Below are positions 23,332 through 34,188 of a stretch of 64,000 nt of DNA, one piece after another. The stretch spans positions 1-64,000 of the forward strand of contig NZ_MRDM01000008.1 in NCBI RefSeq assembly GCF_002008165.1. The letters run 5' to 3'. How positions within the stretch are numbered: the first letter of the stretch is position 1; each line of letters opens with the position of its first letter. The notes under the pieces are model-generated. The model was given only the letters and a program-made list of their open reading frames with translations. It had not been told where the DNA came from and did no database searches. Source of the DNA: Rhizobium laguerreae. Lineage in GTDB: Bacteria > Pseudomonadota > Alphaproteobacteria > Rhizobiales > Rhizobiaceae. A program made the translations under genes and the position numbers.

Positions 23332-23886
23332 TCAATTCCTCGTCCCGCTTTTCGTCATCAGGCCGATAAGGTCCTCGTCGCCACTTTGCCGCGCGATATC
23401 GAAGGCTGTCACGCCGCTATCATCCTTGGCATTGGGATTTGCGCCATTCTCCAGAAGAGCGGCGATAACATCAGGCCCGTTCTGCCGGTTGAGCATTTGG
23501 ACGATAAGAGGCGTTCGGCCGTGATTGTCGCGGGCCTCGATGTCGGCCCCCTTCTCTATCAGGAGATTCACCGCCTCAGGGTCGGTGATGATGTGGAGAA
23601 TGCTTATCCCCTCGTCGTTCCTGGCGTTGATATCGGCTTCGTTCGCAAGCAGAAGCTCCAGGATTTCCCGTTCGAAATACATGTCGAGAAGGTGAATGGG
23701 CTGGAATCGATATTCATCGACGGAGATCGCGAGAGATGGATCCGCCGCAAGCATGGCTCTTACCGTCGTGACATCTCCCACCTGGACGGCATGATGAAAT
23801 TTCTCGGCGACTTCGGCGTTGGTCGCAGTGGCTGAACTGAATGAAAGTCCCAGGATGGCGATCACGCGCAGGAAAAAGCCAAGCAT
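23332..23886 (-). CDS. secreted ankyrin-repeat protein
   Basis: A 184-residue protein with an N-terminal signal peptide (MLGFFLRVIAILGLSFSSATATNA), so it is exported. The rest forms four to five ankyrin repeats: LLLANEADINARNDEGISILH, LLIEKGADIEARDNHGRTPLI and LLENGANPNAKDDSGVTAFDIAR match the repeat consensus, after a weaker first copy (VGDVTTVRAMLAADPSLAI). Such periplasmic ankyrin proteins mediate protein contacts; the partner is not known. It is the downstream neighbour of the zinc-ribbon gene on the same strand, only 15 bases away, so the two may be co-transcribed. Confidence 0.9.
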   Translation of the reverse strand: MLGFFLRVIAILGLSFSSATATNAEVAEKFHHAVQVGDVTTVRAMLAADPSLAISVDEYRFQPIHLLDMYFEREILELLLANEADINARNDEGISILHIITDPEAVNLLIEKGADIEARDNHGRTPLIVQMLNRQNGPDVIAALLENGANPNAKDDSGVTAFDIARQSGDEDLIGLMTKSGTRN

Positions 23887-23901
23887 TGTTACTCCGAAAA
23901 A

Positions 23902-24147
23902 CTACCGGCGCTCGGCCGCGGCTTCCGCAACGCTGCGGAAGGGGAATTTTCGTCCGCATTCGCACTTGATGACGAAATTTTCCTGATGATTGGACGGCCG
24001 CTGCACGCCAAAGCCGCGCGGCAGCTGGTCGACCTTGAAATCCGGGTGCTTGCGCTTGGGATCATCGACTTCCGAGGCCTCGGCAAAGCCCTCATTCCCG
24101 CATTGCGGACAGTTCAGTTTTTTCGAAAATCGATCGCGAAGGGCCAT
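23902..24147 (-). CDS. small zinc-ribbon protein
   Basis: An 81-residue basic protein. Two cysteine pairs, CPQCG (residues 12-16) and CECGRKF (near residue 60), look like a four-cysteine zinc ribbon. The middle is rich in lysine and proline. The start at 24147 follows GGAACGAG; an earlier ATG at 24198 is possible. It has no signal peptide and is probably cytoplasmic. Its function is unknown. It lies directly before the ankyrin-repeat gene. Confidence 0.78.
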   Translation of the reverse strand: MALRDRFSKKLNCPQCGNEGFAEASEVDDPKRKHPDFKVDQLPRGFGVQRPSNHQENFVIKCECGRKFPFRSVAEAAAERR

Positions 24148-24291
24148 GCTCGTTCCAAGGTTTGCCGGCCTCTCAGGGAGAGCCCATGTTTTCCTCATAC
24201 ATAGGAATGGCCCTCATGCATAGAAAGGTCGGCCGGCGAAAGTGGAACCAAGTGCGGACGATGCCGTTCCTTTTTCGAAAAGGAGGCACTC

Positions 24292-24489
24292 ATGCCGAAC
24301 AGAGACCCGATCCCGACACCCAATGCCGATACGCCGCGTGGCCCGACGCCGACGCCAGGCATTCCCGACCGCATCCAGGAAAAACCACCGCTGACACCGG
24401 CACAGGACCCAGGCGACACGAAGAATCCTCAGGACCCGCCGCTTAATCCGGCGCTGCTGCCGATCGGGGATCCGGCTGGGGCGGCGTGA
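24292..24489 (+). CDS. proline-rich small protein, 65 residues
   Basis: The frame has AAAGGAGG six bases before the ATG, one of the best ribosome sites in the window. The protein consists almost entirely of Pro, Thr, Asp and Asn (NRDPIPTPNADTPRGPTPTPG...), which suggests an unstructured chain. No family is recognised. A repeat element follows. Confidence 0.7.
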   Translation: MPNRDPIPTPNADTPRGPTPTPGIPDRIQEKPPLTPAQDPGDTKNPQDPPLNPALLPIGDPAGAA

Positions 24490-24516
24490 TTCTGTTTCTC
24501 GGTTTCGGTGGTTGCT

Positions 24517-24652
24517 CCTCACCCTAACCCTCTCCCCGTTCTGACGGGGAGAGGGGACGTGCCCTACGCGAGATTAGTGGGGGACGGAGAGGTCGCGGCA
24601 TACCCCTTCGCCCCGCAAGCGGGGAGAAGGTGCCGGCAGGCGGATGAGGGGC
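24517..24652. repeat. RIME-like palindromic mosaic element
   Basis: From CTCACCCTAACCCTCTCCCC to GGCGGATGAGGGG, with hairpins CCCCGTTCTGACGGGG and CTTCGCCCCGCAAGCGGGGAGAAG. It is the fourth copy of this family in the window. It lies between the proline-rich gene and the lipoprotein gene. Confidence 0.8.
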
Positions 24653-24742
24653 TGGCCTCAGCGATCTCCCGGGCCAAGAGCAGCTTGACGCCCTCGCCCG
24701 AATGGCCTTTCCTCAGGGAAATGCATTCCAAGGAATACACCG

Positions 24743-25021
24743 ATGCGCATCCCCATTCTCATCACCGTCATGGCCACCATCGTCGCCGGGCTTTCGGCCT
24801 GCCAGACGATGACGCCGGAGGAGCGGCGGGCGGCGGATGAGCAGCGGTGCCTGAGCTATGGCTTCCGGCGCGGCACAGATGGTTTTGCCACCTGCCTGCA
24901 GCGCATCGATCTCGACCGGCGCGCCGAATCACGGGCGCAAAGTGCTGAGATGATGAACCGCATGGCCTGGGATCTGAACGGACCTTATGTCTACCGCGAT
25001 CGTTGGCGGTATCGTTACTGA
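24743..25021 (+). CDS. small lipoprotein
   Basis: A 92-residue protein with signal sequence MRIPILITVMATIVAGLSAC, the lipobox cysteine being residue 20. The mature part is charged, contains two further cysteines (CLSYGFRRGTDGFATCLQ), and ends in a Tyr/Arg-rich tail (YVYRDRWRYRY). I do not recognise the family, though the CLSYGF...FATCL layout is common in small rhizobial lipoproteins. It is convergent with ppdK. Confidence 0.85.
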   Translation: MRIPILITVMATIVAGLSACQTMTPEERRAADEQRCLSYGFRRGTDGFATCLQRIDLDRRAESRAQSAEMMNRMAWDLNGPYVYRDRWRYRY

Positions 25022-25057
25022 GGGCCCTGGGCGCCCTGCCCCCACTCCACCGATATT

Positions 25058-27766
<2,709 letters not shown>

Positions 27767-28401
27767 CTTCCCCCCAACACCAAATCGGGATCAGCTTAAT
27801 CCGTTGGTGTTGAAATGAAAATCGACAAATGCGGCAGAATGTTGCGCTGCACAATAAATCTTGGCCGCGGCCGGAGTCGAAACGATTGAAAGGTGCCAAA
27901 ACAGCCAACAAGGCACAAAAAAAGCTTTGCGGGACTGCAACAATGTCCCGCAAAGCCTTGTTTCCGTCCGGCCAGGAAAACCGGACGGGGGGTCCCTCAA
28001 CCCAAAAACGGCTCAGCTTTTTCTCAAAACAGAACCGCTCTGACCGCGTCTTACGCAATTCCTGGGAAAATAGATCGCTATTTCCCAAGATTTGCTCTCG
28101 GTTTCCGGTTCTTGCCCTCGCCCGGAAAACCGCACGCAAATTCGACAATGCGCAACCGTTGATCGCCCGTTTTCGAGCAGAGTAATTAGGTTGCGTTGAA
28201 ACAACTTCTAATGCAAGTCAGCGAAAAGAGCATCACCCAAATGGGGTACAAGCGACAACAGAGCCGACCTTTTTTGGTGTTTATTGCTCAGCCCTTGATT
28301 TTACGCAATTTCTGGGCGTAAAACCGCGCCATAGCTTTACGGAAATTGCGTTGCCCTTGCGCAGTCCCCGGAAGACCGTCGAGCTCGTTTGCGAGGGCCG
28401 G
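27767..28401. other. intergenic region between smc and ppdK, contains a terminator-ended RNA candidate
   Basis: About 635 bases without a convincing protein gene. The minus strand carries two tandem GC hairpins followed by a T-run (27917-27988), described as a candidate small RNA or leader. The open frames here have host-unlike composition and no ribosome sites. The 3' end of smc lies at 28402. Confidence 0.5.
27917..27988 (-). ncRNA. candidate small RNA 3' end / leader terminator upstream of ppdK
   Basis: Read on the minus strand, a first hairpin (CCGTCCGG ... CCGGACGG, 27964-27988) is followed by a second 12-bp perfect hairpin (GCTTTGCGGGAC, loop ATTGTTGCA, GTCCCGCAAAGC; 27924-27956) and then TTTTTTT. 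This is the shape of an intrinsic terminator ending a structured RNA. It lies between smc (same strand, upstream) and ppdK (same strand, downstream). It may end smc transcription, terminate a separate small RNA, or attenuate ppdK. The transcript start is not visible. Confidence 0.6.
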
Positions 28402-31400
28402 CTAGGCAATTTCGCGCAGGCGCTCGGCCATTTGCAGGTCGACGGAGACCAGCTGGGAGACGCCCTGCTCGGCCATGGTGACGCCGAACAGGCGGTTCAT
28501 GCGGGCCATGGTGATCGGATTGTGGGTGATGATGACGAAGCGGGTTTCGGTCGAAGCCGCCATTTCGTCCATCAGATTGCAGTAGCGCTCGACATTGTGG
28601 TCGTCGAGCGGCGCGTCCACTTCGTCGAGCACGCAGATCGGCGCCGGATTGGTGAGGAAGACGGCAAAGATCAGTGCCATTGCCGTCAGCGCCTGTTCGC
28701 CGCCGGAGAGCAGCGTCATGGTCTGCGGCTTCTTGCCGGGCGGGCGGGCGAGGATTTCGAGGCCGGCTTCCAGCGGATCGTCGGATTCGATCAGCTGCAG
28801 CTCGGCGGTACCGCCGCCGAAAAGATGGGTGAACAGCCGCTGGAACTGGGCGTTGACGATGTCGAAGGCGGCGATCAGCCGTTCGCGGCCCTCGCGGTTG
28901 AGGCTCTGGATGGCGCCGCGCAGCTTGCGGATCGCATCGATGACGTCGTCGCGTTCCTTGATCAGCGCTTCGAGCTTTTCGCTCAGCTCCTTCTGTTCCT
29001 CGTCGGCGCGCAGGTTGACGGCGCCCAGCCGCTCGCGCTCGATCCTTAAACGTTCCAGCTCGCGCTCGACTTCGCGCGGATCGGGAAGCGCCTGCATGGT
29101 CGGCCGCCCCGTCAACTGCAGCGCCTCGTGCGGGGCGACGTTCAGCACCTCGCGGATGCGGCCTTCGCTTTCCTGCCGCTTCTCGCGGGCCGAAACCAGG
29201 CGCTCCTCGGCGCGGCCGCGGCGTTCACGGCATTCGGCAAGTTCCGACAGGGCCGTCGTCGCCTTCTGGTCGGCCTCGCGCTGGATGCGTTCGGCCTCGG
29301 CCAGAAGGTCGCTCGCCTGGCGGCGCGCCTCCTCGGCCTTCTGCAATTCGCTGAGCAGGGCGCGGCGCTTGTCATCGAATTCATCCGGCGCCAGTTCGAG
29401 CTCGGCTGCCTCTTCGCGCGCCTCTTCCTCGCGCTCGCGCAGTGTCGCGACATGGTCTTCGGCACTTGCCGCCCGCTGGCGCCAGGTCTCGCGCTCCTGG
29501 CCGATCGCCATGATGCGGCGCTGGCGGGCCTCGTTTTCCCTCGCCAGGCTTTCATGGCGGGCGCGGCTTTCGGCCAGCGCGCCGCGATCGGTCGCAACTT
29601 CCGCCTGCTGGAAGCGCAGCCGCTCGTCGATATCAGTCAGATCGGGCGCGTCCTCCAGCTCGATGCGGGCAGTCTCTTCCTGGATAGCGATCTCCTCCAG
29701 CTGCGACCGCAGCTGGCTGGCGGCCTCGCTGACAACATCGCGGCGGCGGATCAGATCGCCGGAGGCACGCTCGGCGGCAACGAGAGCGTCGCGCGCTTCG
29801 GCCAAATGACGCGCCGACAGGCGGCTCATGTCGCGCGCCTCGGCAAGTCGGCGCTCCTCGGCGCGGATCGCTTCGGCAGCGGCTGCCTGCCGCTCTTCGG
29901 CTTCGGCAAGCACGTCGCGGGCAAGAATGGCTTCGCCTTCGAGCTCGGCTAGGCGGTTCTTCTGGGCCAACCGAAGGGCGGCCGCACTCGGGGCGTCGGC
30001 ACCGGTGACATGGCCGTCCCAGCGATAGACCGCGCCCTCTTTCGTCACCAGCCGCTGGCCGGGTTTCAGCGCCGCCATCAGCGAACCGGCATCGCCTTCC
30101 GCCACCAGGCCGATCTGGCGCAGGCGGCGGGTGAGTGCTGCGGGTGCGCGGACATGGGCAAGCAGCGGCGCAACACCGGATGGAAGGGCGGGATCGGCAG
30201 CACCATCACCATTGTCCGACCAATGGGCTGGCGCCTCGGCATCGAGCGGCGATTCGAGATCGTCGCCGAAGGCGGCACCGAGTGCGGTTTCGAAGCCGCG
30301 GTCGACCTTCAGCTCGTCGGCAACCGGCGGAAATTTGCCGGCCGCGGCACCGGCGGCGAGCATGCGGGAAATGGTCCGGGCCTCGGTCTCCAGCGCATTC
30401 AGGCTGGAGCGGGCCTGCTCGACCGGCGCACGCGACAGCGCCTCGGTCTGGCGGGCGCTAGCCAGCGCCTGGTCGACCGCCTGGACCGCGGCTTCCGCAT
30501 CGGCGACGGCGATTTCGCCGGCCTCGACGATGGCGCGTTTTTCGTCGGGATCGGGCAGGCCGGCGATCTTCTCGCCGATGGCTGACAGTTCGTGGTTTGC
30601 CTCATCCATCTGGCGTTCGAGGCGCATCCGGCGGTCGGCGAGATCGCGGATGGCGCGTTCCAGCTGGTTGCGGCCGGCGGCAGCCTCGGCGCGCTCGGCC
30701 GTCAGCTGGGTGAAGATGCGCTCGCTGTCGGCAAGTTTTGCCGCCGCGCCCTCGAAGGCCTCGCGGGTTTCCTCGGCATAACGGCCGGAATCGGCGAGAA
30801 TTTCCGAAATCTCCGCCTCTTCGGCGTCGAGTCTCGCCAGGATGACGGCATTGTCGGCCACCAGCCGCTGCTCGCGACTTATATCCTCGGCAAGCTGAGC
30901 GAGACGGCGGGTCAGCTCGTCGCGGCGGCGCAGGATGCGGCCGGCATCTTCCTCCAGCTGGCTTCTGGCGATCTGCAGGCGCTGCAGGGCGGCAGCCGCG
31001 CGCGCCTCGCCCTCGCGCAGTTCCGGCAGCTTGAAGCTGGCGATAGCTTGGTTCTTCGCCGCCTCCATCTGCATCTGCGCCTTTTCGGCGACGACGGAGG
31101 TCGCCTGGTTCAGCGCGCTGTCGGCCTCGGCCTCGGCCTCCTTCGCCTGCACCCAGCGGATATGCAGCAGCATCGCCTCGCGGGCGCGGATATCGGCAGA
31201 CAGCGTCTTGAAGCGGTTTGCCTGGCGCGCCTGGCGCTTCAGGCTTTCGATCTGGCTTTCGAGCTGCGAGGTGACGTCGTCGAGACGCTCGAGATTGCCT
31301 TCGGCGGCGCGCAGCCGCAGCTCAGCCTCGTGGCGGCGGGAATGCAGGCCGGAAATGCCGGCCGCCTCTTCCAGCAGCTGGCGGCGGGCCTGCGGCTTGG

Positions 31401-31863
31401 CCTGGATCAGCTCGCCGATGCGCCCCTGCCCGACCATCGAGGGCGACCGCGCGCCGGTGGAGGCATCGGCAAACAACAGCTGCACGTCCTTGGCGCGGCT
31501 TTCCTTGCCGTTGATGCGATAGAGCGAGCCCTGTTCACGCTCGATGCGGCGGGTGACCTGGATCTCGTCGCTGTCGTTGAAGGCGGCAGGCGCGGTGCGC
31601 TCGGCATTGTCGAGATAGAGCGCCACCTCCGCAGTGTTGCGCGCCGGGCGGTTGCCGGAACCCGAGAAGATCACGTCGTCCATGCCGGAGGCACGCATGT
31701 TCTTGTAGGAATTCTCGCCCATCACCCAGCGCAGCGCCTCGACCAGGTTCGACTTGCCGCAGCCATTCGGCCCGACAACGCCGGTCAGCCCGCGCTCGAT
31801 GATGAATTCCGTCGGTTCGACGAAGGATTTGAAGCCGACCAGGCGCAGCTTGTTGAACTTCAT
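28402..31863 (-). CDS. smc: chromosome segregation protein SMC
   Basis: A 1153-residue SMC ATPase, which with ScpA/ScpB organises and segregates the chromosome. The N-terminal Walker A box is GPNGCGKSN (residues 32-40). Two long charged coiled coils flank a hinge near residues 510-650 (GAAAGKFPPVADELKVDRGFETALGAAFGDDLESPLD...). The C-terminal head has the signature LLSGGEQALTAMALIFA and Walker B ICVLDEVDAPLDDHN. The start and length match the family. It lies downstream of the DsbA-like lipoprotein gene on the same strand. Confidence 0.97.
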   Translation of the reverse strand: MKFNKLRLVGFKSFVEPTEFIIERGLTGVVGPNGCGKSNLVEALRWVMGENSYKNMRASGMDDVIFSGSGNRPARNTAEVALYLDNAERTAPAAFNDSDEIQVTRRIEREQGSLYRINGKESRAKDVQLLFADASTGARSPSMVGQGRIGELIQAKPQARRQLLEEAAGISGLHSRRHEAELRLRAAEGNLERLDDVTSQLESQIESLKRQARQANRFKTLSADIRAREAMLLHIRWVQAKEAEAEADSALNQATSVVAEKAQMQMEAAKNQAIASFKLPELREGEARAAAALQRLQIARSQLEEDAGRILRRRDELTRRLAQLAEDISREQRLVADNAVILARLDAEEAEISEILADSGRYAEETREAFEGAAAKLADSERIFTQLTAERAEAAAGRNQLERAIRDLADRRMRLERQMDEANHELSAIGEKIAGLPDPDEKRAIVEAGEIAVADAEAAVQAVDQALASARQTEALSRAPVEQARSSLNALETEARTISRMLAAGAAAGKFPPVADELKVDRGFETALGAAFGDDLESPLDAEAPAHWSDNGDGAADPALPSGVAPLLAHVRAPAALTRRLRQIGLVAEGDAGSLMAALKPGQRLVTKEGAVYRWDGHVTGADAPSAAALRLAQKNRLAELEGEAILARDVLAEAEERQAAAAEAIRAEERRLAEARDMSRLSARHLAEARDALVAAERASGDLIRRRDVVSEAASQLRSQLEEIAIQEETARIELEDAPDLTDIDERLRFQQAEVATDRGALAESRARHESLARENEARQRRIMAIGQERETWRQRAASAEDHVATLREREEEAREEAAELELAPDEFDDKRRALLSELQKAEEARRQASDLLAEAERIQREADQKATTALSELAECRERRGRAEERLVSAREKRQESEGRIREVLNVAPHEALQLTGRPTMQALPDPREVERELERLRIERERLGAVNLRADEEQKELSEKLEALIKERDDVIDAIRKLRGAIQSLNREGRERLIAAFDIVNAQFQRLFTHLFGGGTAELQLIESDDPLEAGLEILARPPGKKPQTMTLLSGGEQALTAMALIFAVFLTNPAPICVLDEVDAPLDDHNVERYCNLMDEMAASTETRFVIITHNPITMARMNRLFGVTMAEQGVSQLVSVDLQMAERLREIA

Positions 31864-31959
31864 GCAGCCGCTCCGGGGCGCGGGGCGGGCTCGTCATGCA
31901 GCCACAAAAAAACAGGCGCACGGCTTTCGCCGTCGCCCGTTCTATCGAAACGATCCGGT

Positions 31960-32736
31960 TCAGAGCAGGCTGTCGATGAGCTTCGACAAAGTGTCAACCG
32001 GCATGTCTCCAGAGTAGCGCTTGCCATTGATCAGGAAAGTCGGGGTGGCGTTGACGCCGAAATCCTTGGAACCTCTTTCCCGCGTGGCGCTCACTTCATC
32101 CAGAAGCTTCTGGTTCGTCAAGCATTTCGTGAAGCTATCCTCAGTAAATCCGGCAAGCTTCGACATCTGCAGCAGTGCGGCGCGGCCATCGTCGGCGGCG
32201 GCCCAGACCTGCTGCTGCTTGAAGAGCATCGAAACCATCGGGAAATACTGTTCCGGCGTGCTCAACTGCTCCGGATTGGAAGAATTGCAGCGGGCGAGCA
32301 TGAAGGCAGCGGCGGCGCGCGGGTCGAAGGGGAATTCGCGGATGATGAACTGCACCTTGCCGCTGTCGACATATTTCTGCTTGATCGTGTCGAAAACGGT
32401 GTTGTGGAAATGGGCGCAATGCGGGCAGGTCATCGACATGTATTCGACGATCTTGACCGGGGCATCGGCCTTGCCGAGCGCCATTTCCGGCAGCACGCCG
32501 GGCTTCAGCACTTCGGCCATGTCGACATCGCCGTCGGACTCCGGCATTTCGGTCGCCGAGGTGGCCGCCGTCTGCATGGTGTCGACATTGGTGCCATCAG
32601 CCATGGTCTTGCCGGAGGACGAAGCATCGGCAGCGTCGTTGCTGTCGTTGCAGGCGACAAGCACTACGGCAGCTGCGGCGATGGCGATACCGCTGAGCAG
32701 GCGGCGTTTCGTCAGTTGCATTTCGGACATCTGCAT
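31960..32736 (-). CDS. DsbA-family thioredoxin-fold lipoprotein
   Basis: A 258-residue protein. The signal sequence ends in a lipobox (LVAC, Cys29), so it is anchored in the envelope. A Ser/Asp/Ala-rich linker (about residues 30-75) leads to a thioredoxin-fold domain with the redox motif CPHC in MSMTCPHCAHFHN. The C-terminal part (ATPTFLINGKRYSGD) carries the usual cis-proline TPTF. It probably acts as a thiol oxidase or disulfide-bond protein in the periplasm. I chose the ATG at 32736 with GGGGAA upstream; an ATG at 32808 lacks a site. It is 96 bases upstream of smc on the same strand. Confidence 0.88.
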   Translation of the reverse strand: MQMSEMQLTKRRLLSGIAIAAAAVVLVACNDSNDAADASSSGKTMADGTNVDTMQTAATSATEMPESDGDVDMAEVLKPGVLPEMALGKADAPVKIVEYMSMTCPHCAHFHNTVFDTIKQKYVDSGKVQFIIREFPFDPRAAAAFMLARCNSSNPEQLSTPEQYFPMVSMLFKQQQVWAAADDGRAALLQMSKLAGFTEDSFTKCLTNQKLLDEVSATRERGSKDFGVNATPTFLINGKRYSGDMPVDTLSKLIDSLL

Positions 32737-32872
32737 GGATTCCCCATAGATAGTGAGATTGACGGCATGACTGTGCGATATAACGGCTGGCGGCCACTCA
32801 CAAGGCACGGTTCGCCAACTTCCTTCAAAGAATTGTGACCGTGGTGGGACGACTAGACCAAAAATTGCAGGA

Positions 32873-32935
32873 TTACATCGAGGCGGCGGCCCACCTCGTA
32901 TCGGCTGCTCGATGAAACTCAGTTGTCCAAGCCAT
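32873..32935 (-). pseudogene. truncated RelE/ParE-type toxin remnant
   Basis: After the RelB-like antitoxin, the minus strand opens MAWTTEFHRAAD at 32935, overlapping the antitoxin end by 17 bases. This matches the start of RelE/ParE-type toxins (MAWxIEFxxxA), which usually overlap their antitoxin gene. The frame breaks away after 12 codons (TRWAAASM) and stops at 32873, so the toxin domain is missing. It is best read as a remnant. The antitoxin itself is intact. Confidence 0.6.
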
Positions 32936-33143
32936 GACGCGCCAACAGCTCGGCCAGCGGCACGGTATCGCTCTCGCCCTGACGAAGCTCTTCCAGGCGT
33001 TTTTCGGAAAGATAGACATCCTCGAGGTCGTCGAGATGCGCGAGGATGGCTTGCCGCGCATAGAAGCTCTTGCTGCGGCCGGTACGCCTCGAAAGCTCAA
33101 TCAGCCGCGCTTCGATATCAGGGGGCAACTGCAAGACCAGCAT
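32919..33143 (-). CDS. RelB/DUF6290-type antitoxin, orphan
   Basis: A 74-residue ribbon-helix-helix protein (MLVLQLPPDIEARLIELSRRTGRSKSFYARQAILAHLDDLEDV), then an extended acidic C-terminus that would wrap a toxin. This is the RelB-type pattern of toxin-antitoxin pairs. The partner toxin is only a fragment (32873-32935), so it is an orphan antitoxin. It may still repress its own promoter. It sits between two housekeeping genes in a small insertion that also includes 33211-33567. Confidence 0.85.
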   Translation of the reverse strand: MLVLQLPPDIEARLIELSRRTGRSKSFYARQAILAHLDDLEDVYLSEKRLEELRQGESDTVPLAELLARHGLDN

Positions 33144-33210
33144 GATTTTTCTCCCGTCTGCTGTACAAGTATAGCAGACGATTATTCAGAGGGATATTTG
33201 AATACATTCG

Positions 33211-33567
33211 TTGACTAAGACTTTTCTCTATTACGTTCTTATTACATCTGTCGCATTGGCCATAAACGTCAAGAGCGTGGTCGCGGCTGAAGACAGCGGT
33301 AGTATTGCTTTCAACCAGATGCTTAAATGTCTAAAGCTGCCTGCGGACGCGCCGAGTGCTTATAGCTTCCTGATTGTAGCGGTCATCAAGGATGGATCTG
33401 CCGACTTTTTATCCATCAACTTCCGAACACCGCCATCCGAATGGGAAAAAACGGCAGCCCCGTTGATCGCTGATGCGATCACGCAGTGCGAGCCTTATGG
33501 CTCAATCTCGGGCAGGATGGAATTTGCTGTTACCCGCGAGCTTGTCGAAGCAGGATCAAAAAACTAA
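33211..33567 (+). CDS. secreted hypothetical protein, possible TTG start
   Basis: A 118-residue frame that begins with TTG at 33211. The N-terminus (MTKTFLYYVLITSVALAINVKSVVA) looks like a signal peptide, and the mature protein has a mixed alpha/beta pattern ending in MEFAVTRELVEAG. No domain was recognised. Base composition is AT-richer than in its neighbours. A weak AGAGGGA site lies about 18 bases upstream, so translation start is uncertain. It and the RelB remnant look like a small insertion between dsbA-like and dciA genes. Confidence 0.55.
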   Translation: MTKTFLYYVLITSVALAINVKSVVAAEDSGSIAFNQMLKCLKLPADAPSAYSFLIVAVIKDGSADFLSINFRTPPSEWEKTAAPLIADAITQCEPYGSISGRMEFAVTRELVEAGSKN

Positions 33568-33594
33568 GCATGCGGAGATAGGGCGTTTTGCTCA

Positions 33595-34092
33595 TCAGCG
33601 TTGATTCCCCCGTTTCCCCATCACCGCCGTGCCCAAACGCTGAATCGCCTGGCGCAGCTTGTCGTTCTCTATCCCCTCCATCATGCCTTCGAGCTTGCGG
33701 GCGGCTTCGCCCTTCAGCGGCGGCGGGGTGCGGGAGCGGCGGGTGGCTTGTGAGACCGGCTTCTGGACGATGCGGATCTGGTGGACGGCGGCAAAGCCGA
33801 AGAAGCTGTTGATGCGCTGGATGAGTTCTCCCTGGGCATGGGTGAGGAACAGCGCGCGCGCGCCTTCGCAGGCAATCGTCAGTACGCCGGGGCGGAAGCC
33901 GCCGGTCTCATTGCCGCCGCGGGCCCAGGCGATCTTTTCCGGCCGGGTACAATCGGCGAAATCCTCGCCGGCAATTTCGCTCCACGAGCCGAGCAGCGCC
34001 GTGTTGATGCCGGCGCGCCGGGCAAGCACGGGATCGATCAGCCCGTTCGTCAGCTCGGAGATCTGCTTTGCACCTTTGCGTGGATAACTCAT
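33595..34092 (-). CDS. dciA: DciA-family (DUF721) helicase-loading protein
   Basis: A 165-residue DUF721 protein (ARRAGINTALLGSWSEIAGEDFADCTRPEKIAWARGG...). In most bacteria without DnaC, DUF721 proteins such as DciA help load the replicative helicase DnaB. The conserved W in GSWSEIAG and the downstream beta region (GVLTIACEGARALFLTHAQGELIQRINSFFG) are present, and the C-terminus is a basic, disordered tail. Divergent from mutY (97 bases between starts), the usual order in rhizobia. Confidence 0.85.
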   Translation of the reverse strand: MSYPRKGAKQISELTNGLIDPVLARRAGINTALLGSWSEIAGEDFADCTRPEKIAWARGGNETGGFRPGVLTIACEGARALFLTHAQGELIQRINSFFGFAAVHQIRIVQKPVSQATRRSRTPPPLKGEAARKLEGMMEGIENDKLRQAIQRLGTAVMGKRGNQR

Positions 34093-34188
34093 CGAAACCC
34101 TTCAGCGACGCCGCCAATTCGCACAGGCGACTTGATCGCACGGCATTGCTTCGCCAAGTATAGGCACTTCCCCCCATCGCGGCAAATC

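Noticed and set aside
27829..28185. + strand frame of 118 codons in the smc-ppdK gap
   Set aside because: It has no ribosome site, a biased Ser/Arg/Lys composition, and covers the hairpin region of the opposite strand.
30592..32838. Long + strand frame opposite smc and the DsbA-like gene
   Set aside because: It crosses two real genes on the other strand and shows no domain.
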